Of a stretch of DNA of 64,000 nucleotides, positions 26,723 to 34,056 are shown one piece after another. This DNA comes from an uncultured Roseburia sp. Lineage in GTDB: Bacteria > Bacillota > Clostridia > Lachnospirales > Lachnospiraceae. The notes below the pieces were generated by a model that saw nothing but the letters and a program-made list of their open reading frames with translations, searched no databases and was not told the origin of the DNA. Location of the stretch: assembly GCA_900550935.1 (NCBI GenBank), contig URUD01000006.1, positions 13,213 to 77,212 on the forward strand. The letters are read 5' to 3'. A program made the translations under genes and the position numbers. Each line of letters opens with the position of its first letter. The first letter of the stretch is position 1.

Positions 26723-28300
26723 CTACAATTTGAAGCGGTTGGTCTGCTGCTTTAAGTTGACGCTTAAGTCTGATAGTGCTGCTGTTTCCTGGCGACAGTC
26801 ATCAATCGTTCCGGAAAGTGTCTGCATACTTGCACTTGTCTCCTCTGTGGATGCTGCGTTTTCCTCTGAAATAGCAGCCAACTGTTCTACGACTCCGTTG
26901 ATCGCATTTTTCTGCTGTTCAAGTTTTTCTGACTGTGCGTAAATGTCCTGTGTTGCTGCTGAAACAGTATCCATCTCTCCTTTTAGTCCCTCAAATGCAT
27001 GCTTGGTATCTCCCAATTTTTCTTTCTGTATCTGTGCATCCTCGTTGACCTGATTCATCTTCTTTACACTCTCATCGGAGTTTGCGACCAGCTCTTTGAC
27101 AATTGCTTCAATCTGGCTGGCACTGCTGGCGGATTCCTCTGAGAGGGAGCGGATTTCTTCAGCTACAACTGCAAATCCCTTACCTGCCTCGCCGGCCCTT
27201 GCCGCCTCGATGCTTGCATTTAAGGATAACAGATTGGTCTGCTCTGCTATGCTCTGTATCATCTGTACTGCCTCGCCGATCTTACCTGCAGACTGGTTGG
27301 TCGCATTGGTCTGTTCGGTTACCGTCTCTATGGTGTCTAACGTCTTGTTATTGATATTCTCCAGCTCTCCAAGATTTTCCTCTGCCTGTGCTGCAATTTC
27401 ATCCATTTTCTTAACAGAAAGTTCCAGATCACTTACGCTCTTGACATTCTGATCGATCACTTCTGCCATATCTGCCACCTGCTGGCTTGCTGATGTAGTT
27501 TCCTGTGCCTGAGAACTGCTTCCCATTGCAATTTCTTCCACTGCAACATTGACATTTCCAACGTTATCTGCAATCGTAGTGAATTTCGTGTTGAATTCTG
27601 TATTACTGCTGTTTAACTGGTCTGCCTGTCTGGCAATTGCAGCCACAATGTCTTTCAGTTCTTTATGTAGCTGACTTACAGCATGGTTCATCACGTCGAT
27701 TTCATCTTTGCTTTTTGTATTTCCAACTTCAATCTCTCCGCTCAAATCCCCATCTGCAAGAACTCTAACCCGTACGGATGCTTTTTCAATCCGTTTTGCA
27801 ATAGATCTGGAAATGACAATCGACGTAACAAGGCAAATCACATACGCTACTGCCGCAATACCACAGAGGACCAATATAATTGATCTCATGAACTTCTGCA
27901 CATCCGCTCCTGGTTTACCTGCAAATAACATTCCATTGTTTGTTGGAATATAGTACCCATAATAGGATTCGCCATTTATAGAAATATTTGTTTCATAGAG
28001 AGTCTCTCCATTATTCAATACTTTCTCAATTACTTCATCCGATGCCTTGGTTCCAACTGTCCCCTCAATTGAACTGACTGTTCTGGTGTCCCCGGTAAAC
28101 ACGGTAATGTCAATATCCATTCCTCTATCACGCAGATAATTTACATTGCTGCTGTAACCCGTTACCGCCGCCTTAAGTGTCTCTTCGATTCTGATGTCAA
28201 TCTCATCTGATGCGATCACAACACTTGTAACCAGAAGTATCACTGCTAATACCATTAATGACATGGTCTCCATCAGAATTAATTTAACTTTAATTTTCAT
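26723..28300 (-). CDS. Methyl-accepting chemotaxis protein
   Basis: A 525-residue transmembrane receptor. Membrane segments are at about 9-31 and 149-172, with a periplasm-facing sensor domain of about 120 residues between them (single-Cache-like). A HAMP domain follows near 173-225, then the long helical signalling domain with the hairpin tip SIEAARAGEAGKGFAVVAEEIRSLS. No C-terminal CheR-binding pentapeptide is seen. The ATG at 28300 follows GGGGAGG. No chemotaxis genes are adjacent, and the gene stands between rplS and lepB, which are usually neighbours, so it is probably an insertion. The ligand is unknown. Confidence 0.9.
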   Translation of the reverse strand: MKIKVKLILMETMSLMVLAVILLVTSVVIASDEIDIRIEETLKAAVTGYSSNVNYLRDRGMDIDITVFTGDTRTVSSIEGTVGTKASDEVIEKVLNNGETLYETNISINGESYYGYYIPTNNGMLFAGKPGADVQKFMRSIILVLCGIAAVAYVICLVTSIVISRSIAKRIEKASVRVRVLADGDLSGEIEVGNTKSKDEIDVMNHAVSQLHKELKDIVAAIARQADQLNSSNTEFNTKFTTIADNVGNVNVAVEEIAMGSSSQAQETTSASQQVADMAEVIDQNVKSVSDLELSVKKMDEIAAQAEENLGELENINNKTLDTIETVTEQTNATNQSAGKIGEAVQMIQSIAEQTNLLSLNASIEAARAGEAGKGFAVVAEEIRSLSEESASSASQIEAIVKELVANSDESVKKMNQVNEDAQIQKEKLGDTKHAFEGLKGEMDTVSAATQDIYAQSEKLEQQKNAINGVVEQLAAISEENAASTEETSASMQTLSGTIDDCRQETAALSDLSVNLKQQTNRFKL

Positions 28301-28357
28301 CTTATTTCCTCCCCAAATACTTGTATACACTTGTTTTATTACAGTTCATCTGCACTA

Positions 28358-28366
28358 ATTATATCA
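28358..28366 (-). promoter_or_regulatory. Extended -10 promoter of the chemoreceptor gene
   Basis: TGATATAAT on the minus strand combines a consensus -10 (28358-28363) with the extended TG. The -35 region is poor (TGTGAA). The flagellar sigma-28 pattern TAAA-N15-GCCGATAA is not seen. Confidence 0.5.
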
Positions 28367-28470
28367 CATCCAGTACTTTTTTCACATATTTTATTTGTTC
28401 TTTTATAAATACTTTCATAAATACACTCTTAAAATCAGACTAAAAAGGAAGCGTATCAAACACCCCCTTA

Positions 28471-28510
28471 ATAAAAAAATGCCAGAACCATTACTGGAAC
28501 TGGCATTTCT
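28471..28510 (-). terminator. Intrinsic terminator after rplS
   Basis: On the minus strand AAATGCCAG pairs with CTGGCATTT, with an inner TCCAG/TGG stem, and is followed by seven T. It begins about 37 bases after the rplS stop at 28547. Confidence 0.88.
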
Positions 28511-28546
28511 TTATAAGAGACTTCTTTTGCAGTCCCTTTCTCGAAA

Positions 28547-28900
28547 TTATCTTACTAATTCTTTTACTTTTGCTTTCTTACCAACACGGTCTCTTAAGTA
28601 GTATAATTTAGCACGTCTTACTTTACCCTGACGAACAACTTCTACTTTTTCAACGTTTGGAGAATGCAGTGGCCAGGTTTTCTCTACGCCAACACCATTG
28701 GATAATTTACGAACGGTAAATGTCTCACGGTTGCTTCCGCCCTGTCTCTTAATAACAGTTCCTTCGAATACCTGAATTCTTTCACGGTTTCCCTCTTTGA
28801 TCTTACCGTAAACTTTTACAGTATCACCAACACGGAACTCCGGTACTTCTGCCTTTAGCTGAGCTGCTTCAATGTTCTTAATGATTTCGTTTGCGTTCAT
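28547..28900 (-). CDS. rplS: 50S ribosomal protein L19
   Basis: The 117-residue protein matches L19 along its full length, with FRVGDTVKVYGKIKEG, RIQVFEGTVIKRQGG and the C-terminal RRAKLYYLRDRVGKKAKVKE. It sits at the 30S-50S interface. A strong AGGAGGT precedes the ATG. Normally it follows trmD; here the two are separated by about 17 kb holding the haem locus. It has its own promoter, leader and terminator. Confidence 0.97.
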   Translation of the reverse strand: MNANEIIKNIEAAQLKAEVPEFRVGDTVKVYGKIKEGNRERIQVFEGTVIKRQGGSNRETFTVRKLSNGVGVEKTWPLHSPNVEKVEVVRQGKVRRAKLYYLRDRVGKKAKVKELVR

Positions 28901-28901
28901 T

Positions 28902-28973
28902 TTGTGACCTCCTAATTATCTGGATGTTCTTAATACGCCTATTCGTAACAGAGGACCATCTATTTACTCACAA
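28902..28973 (-). promoter_or_regulatory. L19-type structured leader of rplS
   Basis: TTGTGA (plus 28968-28973) can pair with TCACAA (28902-28907), which lies next to the ribosome-binding site. Inside are nested stems GATG/CATC (28923-28926 with 28957-28960) and TACG/CGTA (28934-28937 with 28944-28947). Position and nesting fit the known Firmicute L19 leader, which lets L19 control its own synthesis. A covariance-model search was not possible here. Confidence 0.5.
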
Positions 28974-28980
28974 CCATGAA

Positions 28981-29009
28981 ATCATAACATAAAATATGCG
29001 GATTGTAAA
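28981..29009 (-). promoter_or_regulatory. Predicted promoter of rplS
   Basis: The -35 TTTACA (29004-29009), 17-base spacer and -10 TATGAT (28981-28986) with extended TGT give a strong sigma-A promoter. The start point would leave a leader of about 73 nt. Confidence 0.7.
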
Positions 29010-29042
29010 GAAGGTTTTTATCTTTTTTTCTTCTTTTTTTAC

Positions 29043-30125
29043 TTATTCGATCAACACTTCCATCACGATTGGATTATGATCCGCATGTTCAAACCCCAGA
29101 TCTTTTGTCTCCACAGAATGGATCTTCACATTGGATGATACGATAAATCCATCTATCATATAGTACTGGAACTGCTCCGGGCTGCTGTCATTTCCGGCAA
29201 GCGGACGGTCTAAGGAACGGCACGACGGTGTCGTATTGTCCGTCACAAACTGAAACTCTTCTCCAAACGCTTCGACATCCACCTCGCCCGGCACCCACAT
29301 ATCCTCATTGATGATCGGATAGGCGCTGTTTTCATAGTTTGAAAATGACTGGTTGAAATCTCCTCCTGCAATGACATAATTGCCCTTTTGTGCTTCTTCC
29401 TGAAGTAAGTTCTGCAGCTGCTTTGTCTGTGCCTCCTTGCCCTCTCCGTCATCATAAGCTTCCAGATGGAGATTGACCAGAACAAGTTCATGATCTGTTC
29501 CCTCGACCGGGATGCGGTCTACCAACAGGCATCGCTTGAGATTGCAGAGCCGGATCGGATAAGAAAACGGACACGGCAGGGAAATGCGCTCCGCATCCGA
29601 AAGCGGATAAGAAGATAACGTGGCAATGCCACAGTCCACTTTTCCGATTGTAGGAAGCGGATAAGGCACATAAAGTACCTTATAATTAGCAGCAAATGTG
29701 GACTCATAGTCCGTCAGTGCCCTCGTTGCATACTCTAACTCGTCCACATAATAGGAACGTTTGGAAGAGCGGTCTACCTCCTGTAAATACATGATGTCCG
29801 CATCCAGCTCCCTAAGTTTTGTCGCGATGGAAGAAACATTTTCCGTTACCTGCTCCCTGCTGCTACTGCGCACATGCTCGCCGCCATCCATAAAGAAATC
29901 TGCCGTTTCCGAAAGTGCGCCATATCCGATGTTCCATGTCAGGACTGTAAACGTATCTCCCTGTGACAGTGTTTTTGTCGCATCCCCTGTGATCTCTACC
30001 TGTTCCACGTCCTCTGGTCTGTATTCGGTTACGGTCAGCACCCCGATCAAAAGCAGAAACGCTGCCAGTAAAATAAGGACAACGGCTGCCGCAATTTTAA
30101 CCCCTCTCTTTTTGTGTACCCCCAT
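29043..30125 (-). CDS. Membrane-anchored endonuclease/exonuclease/phosphatase-family protein
   Basis: A 360-residue protein with a basic N-terminus and one membrane segment (about 10-33), then an extracytoplasmic EEP fold. Family residues are the Asn of TWNIGYG, the Glu of YLQEVDR, GGDFNQSF with Asp and Asn, and the last DHNP. EEP proteins are metal-dependent phosphodiesterases acting on DNA, phospholipid or phosphoinositide substrates. Which of these applies cannot be told. It stands alone between rplS and the haem operon and has its own promoter. Confidence 0.82.
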   Translation of the reverse strand: MGVHKKRGVKIAAAVVLILLAAFLLLIGVLTVTEYRPEDVEQVEITGDATKTLSQGDTFTVLTWNIGYGALSETADFFMDGGEHVRSSSREQVTENVSSIATKLRELDADIMYLQEVDRSSKRSYYVDELEYATRALTDYESTFAANYKVLYVPYPLPTIGKVDCGIATLSSYPLSDAERISLPCPFSYPIRLCNLKRCLLVDRIPVEGTDHELVLVNLHLEAYDDGEGKEAQTKQLQNLLQEEAQKGNYVIAGGDFNQSFSNYENSAYPIINEDMWVPGEVDVEAFGEEFQFVTDNTTPSCRSLDRPLAGNDSSPEQFQYYMIDGFIVSSNVKIHSVETKDLGFEHADHNPIVMEVLIE

Positions 30126-30134
30126 GTAATACCC

Positions 30135-30176
30135 CCTTGCTTTGCTTCTTTTTATTATTTTATCACAAAAGCAAGG
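30135..30176. promoter_or_regulatory. Promoter of the EEP gene inside a 9-base inverted repeat
   Basis: CCTTGCTTT (30135-30143) and AAAGCAAGG (30168-30176) are perfect inverted repeats spaced by 24 bases. The minus-strand -10 TAAAAT (30157-30162, extended TGA) lies in the loop, and the ribosome-binding site AAGGGGG lies in one arm. It may be an operator or an RNA hairpin hiding the start. Confidence 0.4.
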
Positions 30177-30202
30177 TGTTTTTCATCTCTTTTTTCGTGT
30201 TT

Positions 30203-30229
30203 TTAGACAAAACCGAAATTTTGTCTAAG
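30203..30229 (-). terminator. Terminator of the haem operon
   Basis: TTAGACAAAA and TTTTGTCTAA form a perfect 10-base-pair stem followed by a short A/T-rich tail. The TAG stop codon of the ATPase gene lies within the stem. Confidence 0.7.
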
Positions 30230-31004
30230 CCGTCAGAACAACCTTTTTTCCCTCGACTTCCACAACCTTTAACGAAACGCCATACAGTTCTTTCATGCTC
30301 TCTGCCGTGATAACTTCCTGCGGTTTTCCCTGCATGACAATGCTGCCGTCCTTTAACCCGATAACCTCATCGGAATAAGTGATCGCCTGATTGATCTCAT
30401 GGAGTACCATCAGAATGGTAATGCCGTACTCCCGGTTTAATTTTTTGACCAGCTCTAAGATCTCCAGCTGGTAACGGATATCAAGATAGGTGGTCGGCTC
30501 GTCTAAAAATAAAATCTTTGTATTCTGCGCCAGTGCCATTGCGATCCACACCCTCTGTCTTTGTCCGCCGGAGAGTGCCGCGATCTCCCGGTCACGATAC
30601 GGCAGGATCCCGGTCACTTCCATGGCGCGCTCGACCAGCTCTTCATCCTCTTTTGTCCTCGTACCTAACATTTTCTGATAAGGCGTTCTGCCATAGCTGA
30701 CCAACCGCTCTACCGTAATATCATCCGCCGCCGAATTGTACTGATGCACGATCGACACCCGTTTGGCAAAATCGATAAAACGCAGGTTTGCGATATTTTT
30801 TCCTTCTAATAAAATTTTTCCTTTTCCCGGTGTCTGGTTTTTGGTCATCAGCGAGAAAAGTGTGGATTTGCCACAACCGTTTGCCCCCATCACCGTTGTG
30901 ATGTTTCCCTCTTTTACCGCGAAAGAAAGGTCAGATAAAATGGTGTTTTTTCCATAAGAAAAAGAGACATGCTTTACTTCCATCAAATTCTCTTTAGTTT
31001 CCAT
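30225..31004 (-). CDS. Haem/iron ABC transporter ATP-binding protein (FecE/HtsC type)
   Basis: A 259-residue ATPase of the iron-siderophore/haem/B12 importer class. Walker A is GANGCGKST (40-48), the signature is LSGGQRQRVWIAMALAQ, Walker B ILFLDEPTTYLD and H-loop VLHE. The ATG at 31004 follows AGGAGG and overlaps the permease stop by 11 bases. It energises the FecCD-type permease encoded just upstream. Haem rather than siderophore is inferred from the Shp and NEAT genes in the same operon. Confidence 0.88.
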   Translation of the reverse strand: METKENLMEVKHVSFSYGKNTILSDLSFAVKEGNITTVMGANGCGKSTLFSLMTKNQTPGKGKILLEGKNIANLRFIDFAKRVSIVHQYNSAADDITVERLVSYGRTPYQKMLGTRTKEDEELVERAMEVTGILPYRDREIAALSGGQRQRVWIAMALAQNTKILFLDEPTTYLDIRYQLEILELVKKLNREYGITILMVLHEINQAITYSDEVIGLKDGSIVMQGKPQEVITAESMKELYGVSLKVVEVEGKKVVLTA

Positions 31005-32013
31005 ATTTTTTCGACCTCCTAAGCAGTAAAATAAAGAACGGTCCTCCGACCACACTCATGATCACAGCCGCACTGACCTCGTAAGGTGCCGCGATCGTTC
31101 GTCCGATCGTGTCTGCCAGCAGAAAAGTTGCCGCTCCCGCCAGCGCGGAAAACGGGATCAGCACTTTATGGTCACTGCCCACAAAAAGCCGTCCGATATG
31201 CGGCACGATCAGTCCCAAAAAGCTGATCGCTCCTGCTACCGCCGTTGAGATGCTCGCAAGCAAAACGGCGATCAAGGAGATCACGATCCTTGTCCGGTTT
31301 ACGTCCACGCCAAGTCCGCGTGCCGTCTTATCTTCCAGACCAAGCAGATTACATTCTCCCGAAAATAACACTGCCAACAGCAGCCCTGCCACGACATACG
31401 GAAGCAGCATGGAAACGTCATCCCAGGTCTTCTGCGTGATATTAGCCTCAACGATCGATGCCACTCCGGTGCGGTCTCCGCCAGACATCGTGCTGAACAC
31501 ACTTGACAATCCGGTAAATAACGCATCCACCGCCACACCGGTTAAAATAATACGCAGCGGGCTTAAGCCGCCTTTCCAGGAAAGACAGTACACCATAAAA
31601 AAGGCTGCCACGCCTCCCGCGAAAGCTGCCATCGGCGTAAAATAATACCACGCTGGAAACAGTGCTGTCACGCAGACCGCCAGAAAAGCGGCTCCACTTG
31701 AAATACCGATCAGTCCCGGATCTGCCAGCGGATTTTTCAAAACCGCCTGAAACAGGACACCGGACACTGCCGTTGCCGCTCCCGCCATCAATGAAATAAA
31801 GATTCGCGGGAAACGCAGATCATACACTGCCGCCACGTCCGGATCGTACTCCACAAACAGTCCACGCACAAGCTGTCCAAATCCCACCGACAGACTTCCG
31901 GTATTGACCGCTACAAAAAACAATATAATAAGAAGAAACACCGTCACACCAAAGGACAGCAGTATCTTTCTTTTTTTCCCGATTGGTTTCTTTTCTCTTT
32001 TCCTTGCAAACAT
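30994..32013 (-). CDS. FecCD-family permease of the haem importer
   Basis: A 339-residue membrane protein with about ten hydrophobic segments. Family blocks are LRFPRIFISLMAGAATAVSG near residue 68 and NPLADPGLIGISSGAA near 113. The ATPase-coupling block GAISFLGLIVPHIGRL lies near 270. A single permease gene implies a homodimer. It follows the binding-lipoprotein gene by 21 bases and overlaps the ATPase gene. It corresponds to HtsB/SiaB of streptococcal haem operons by position. Confidence 0.9.
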   Translation of the reverse strand: MFARKREKKPIGKKRKILLSFGVTVFLLIILFFVAVNTGSLSVGFGQLVRGLFVEYDPDVAAVYDLRFPRIFISLMAGAATAVSGVLFQAVLKNPLADPGLIGISSGAAFLAVCVTALFPAWYYFTPMAAFAGGVAAFFMVYCLSWKGGLSPLRIILTGVAVDALFTGLSSVFSTMSGGDRTGVASIVEANITQKTWDDVSMLLPYVVAGLLLAVLFSGECNLLGLEDKTARGLGVDVNRTRIVISLIAVLLASISTAVAGAISFLGLIVPHIGRLFVGSDHKVLIPFSALAGAATFLLADTIGRTIAAPYEVSAAVIMSVVGGPFFILLLRRSKKYGN

Positions 32014-32034
32014 GATCTTTTCCTTTTCCTGTGA

Positions 32035-32976
32035 CTATGGATATAAATATCCCTGCAATTCTTCGAGTGCTTCCGGGTAATCAAAGGTCGCACTCATTCC
32101 AAAATATTCATAGCTTAGATTGTAGACTTTGCCCTCCTGCACTGCCTTGAAATGTTTCCAGATATCATTTGTGGCAAAATCCTCCCGGAACATCTCCGTT
32201 ACCTGCTCCGGCATCGCATGTGCCGCACAGAGGATGACATCCGGCTCCCTGGTCTTCATATCCTCGGTATTGACCGTTAAAAATTCTTCGTCACTTCCGG
32301 CATACACGTTGTTGCCGCCTGCCATCTCGACCAGGCTGCCGACATACGAATTTTCCGTTGCAATGATATAGCTTCCCGGCAATCCCATTAAAACCAGTAC
32401 ATCCAGGGATTCCTTCCCCTCATTTTTCCCCTGATACTCTGCATAAAAGTCTTCAAATTCCGTTACCATCTCTTCTGCTTCTTCCTGCCGGTCGAAGATC
32501 TCCCCCAGTTCTTCGATGGACTGATACATTCCAAACACGCTTTTTAAGTTCAGAAACGCCCAGTCCGTATTGATCGCCTCATACTTTGGCTGCAGATCAC
32601 TCTGTAACGAAGACGGGCTTAAGATCCAGTCCGGTGCCAATGATGCCATGATTTCCATATCCGGTGCCATTGCCGTTCCGACCTCGGTCAGCCCCTCGTA
32701 ACGCTCCGGTATTGTGGAAACGGTCGTGGAGCAGACTCCCACCAGATCCAGATCGAGCCTGTCGCAGATCTGTGCCACAGCGGGCGAAGTTGCCACGATC
32801 CTCGGATCATCAGACAGTGCAGCTACCTTCTCCTTTGCCGCTTCCACTGCCTCTTGTTCACTTCCTGCTGTCCCAGAAACTGTGTTTTTTCCGTCAGGAT
32901 GCTGATCCACGCATGCCATCAGGGGCACCATGAGACTGCATGCTGCAAATACCCCCATGATCCGGCTAATCTTCAT
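32035..32976 (-). CDS. Haem-type ABC transporter substrate-binding lipoprotein
   Basis: A 313-residue class III (TroA-like) binding protein with a lipoprotein signal ending in LMAC (Cys22). It has two lobes joined by a long helix, with typical DPRIVATSPAVAQICDRL and MEIMASLAPDWILSP segments. The start chosen is the ATG at 32976, which overlaps the Shp stop by 11 bases; the longer frame opens with a GTG. By operon position it is the HtsA/SiaA counterpart that takes haem from Shp, but haem ligands cannot be assigned with certainty. Confidence 0.85.
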   Translation of the reverse strand: MKISRIMGVFAACSLMVPLMACVDQHPDGKNTVSGTAGSEQEAVEAAKEKVAALSDDPRIVATSPAVAQICDRLDLDLVGVCSTTVSTIPERYEGLTEVGTAMAPDMEIMASLAPDWILSPSSLQSDLQPKYEAINTDWAFLNLKSVFGMYQSIEELGEIFDRQEEAEEMVTEFEDFYAEYQGKNEGKESLDVLVLMGLPGSYIIATENSYVGSLVEMAGGNNVYAGSDEEFLTVNTEDMKTREPDVILCAAHAMPEQVTEMFREDFATNDIWKHFKAVQEGKVYNLSYEYFGMSATFDYPEALEELQGYLYP

Positions 32977-34012
32977 CCTCTTCACCGCCCCACTTTTTCC
33001 AGTTTTTCCGAAACAGATAAACGACTGCTGCTCCTGCCGCGATCAGGATCAGTCCTGATATCGTCATCGACAGAGTCAATGCGACTGCGATCTTTCCTAT
33101 TCCTGCCTCTGCCATATTGCTGCTTTCCTCCCCTGTATCTTTGCTTTCTTTTTTTGAACTTTCTGTGGAAAGGCTTAACCCCTTCACACTGCCGTCCGAA
33201 TTTTTCGTTGCCGATGTGCTGCTGCCTGCCGTCTGCGACGTATCGCTTGCCCCCGCCGCACTTGTTCCGGCCGACAACGAACTTTCTGCTCCGCTCGCGC
33301 TTCTGCCTGACTGTGACGTGCTTTCTAACGACGTACTGCTTGTGGTATCACTTGTATCTGCCACTTTTCCTGTTGTCTGCATGGTATCTTTCGTATCTGC
33401 CGCGCTCTCTATATCTGCATCATTCTCTGTATCTGCATCCTTCTCCTGCGCTCCTGCCGCGGATGTCTCCGTTACGATCCCTGCGGTCATCCCGGAGGTG
33501 TTGCCCTCGGTATAACTGCCCGGATAAAAATAAAAAATAACATCACGCCCCATCGGCGTTACGTTCATGCTGCAGCGCACCACACAGCTCTCACTCGGCA
33601 CCAGAATACGAAAATCAGTGGTGGTTCCATTGCTGTCTGTCGCACTTGACACCTGTGTCACGGTCGTGCTCATCCAGTCGCTGTCGCCTGCCTTCTGCAC
33701 CAGAAAACTGTGTCCTGTCGTATAATCCATCATGCTCATACGGACGGTCAGATAATAGTCTCCCCCATCTGTGATCTCCAACATGCCTGTGGTCCCCACC
33801 GCACTCTCGACCATTCCCTGACCGGTTGCATAAGAGGATTCCCCGCCTGCATCTTCGATCACGCCTGTGACCGGATGCGAATAGCAGCGGGTAATATTGC
33901 AGGTATAGATCTTACCGGATTGTGCATAGACCGGCTGACTGAACAAAAGCAGCAGGACTGCCGCCCCTATGTATGCCAGTATTTTTTCTCTCACTCTGTA
34001 TCTCTCTCTCAT
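32966..34012 (-). CDS. shp: Shp-family cell-surface haem-binding protein
   Basis: A 348-residue protein: signal peptide 1-30 ending VYA, haem-binding Shp domain about 33-165, Ser/Thr/Ala-rich linker about 166-305, membrane segment about 312-335 and an acidic tail. In streptococcal Shp two methionines hold the haem; the equivalent Met67 in GQGM and Met154 in TPMGR are both present, as are the HPVTGVIEDAGGESS block and two cysteine pairs. Shp passes haem to the HtsA-type lipoprotein, encoded next with an 11-base overlap. The ATG at 34012 follows AGGGG. Confidence 0.88.
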   Translation of the reverse strand: MRERYRVREKILAYIGAAVLLLLFSQPVYAQSGKIYTCNITRCYSHPVTGVIEDAGGESSYATGQGMVESAVGTTGMLEITDGGDYYLTVRMSMMDYTTGHSFLVQKAGDSDWMSTTVTQVSSATDSNGTTTDFRILVPSESCVVRCSMNVTPMGRDVIFYFYPGSYTEGNTSGMTAGIVTETSAAGAQEKDADTENDADIESAADTKDTMQTTGKVADTSDTTSSTSLESTSQSGRSASGAESSLSAGTSAAGASDTSQTAGSSTSATKNSDGSVKGLSLSTESSKKESKDTGEESSNMAEAGIGKIAVALTLSMTISGLILIAAGAAVVYLFRKNWKKWGGEEDED

Positions 34013-34056
34013 GTCCATTCCCCTGTATGATATGATCTGATAAATCAATCTCCGTC

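Noticed and set aside
32854..33540. Plus-strand open frame of 228 codons
   Set aside because: Antisense to the Ser/Thr-rich linker of the Shp-like protein; low-complexity Leu/Pro-rich translation with no family resemblance.
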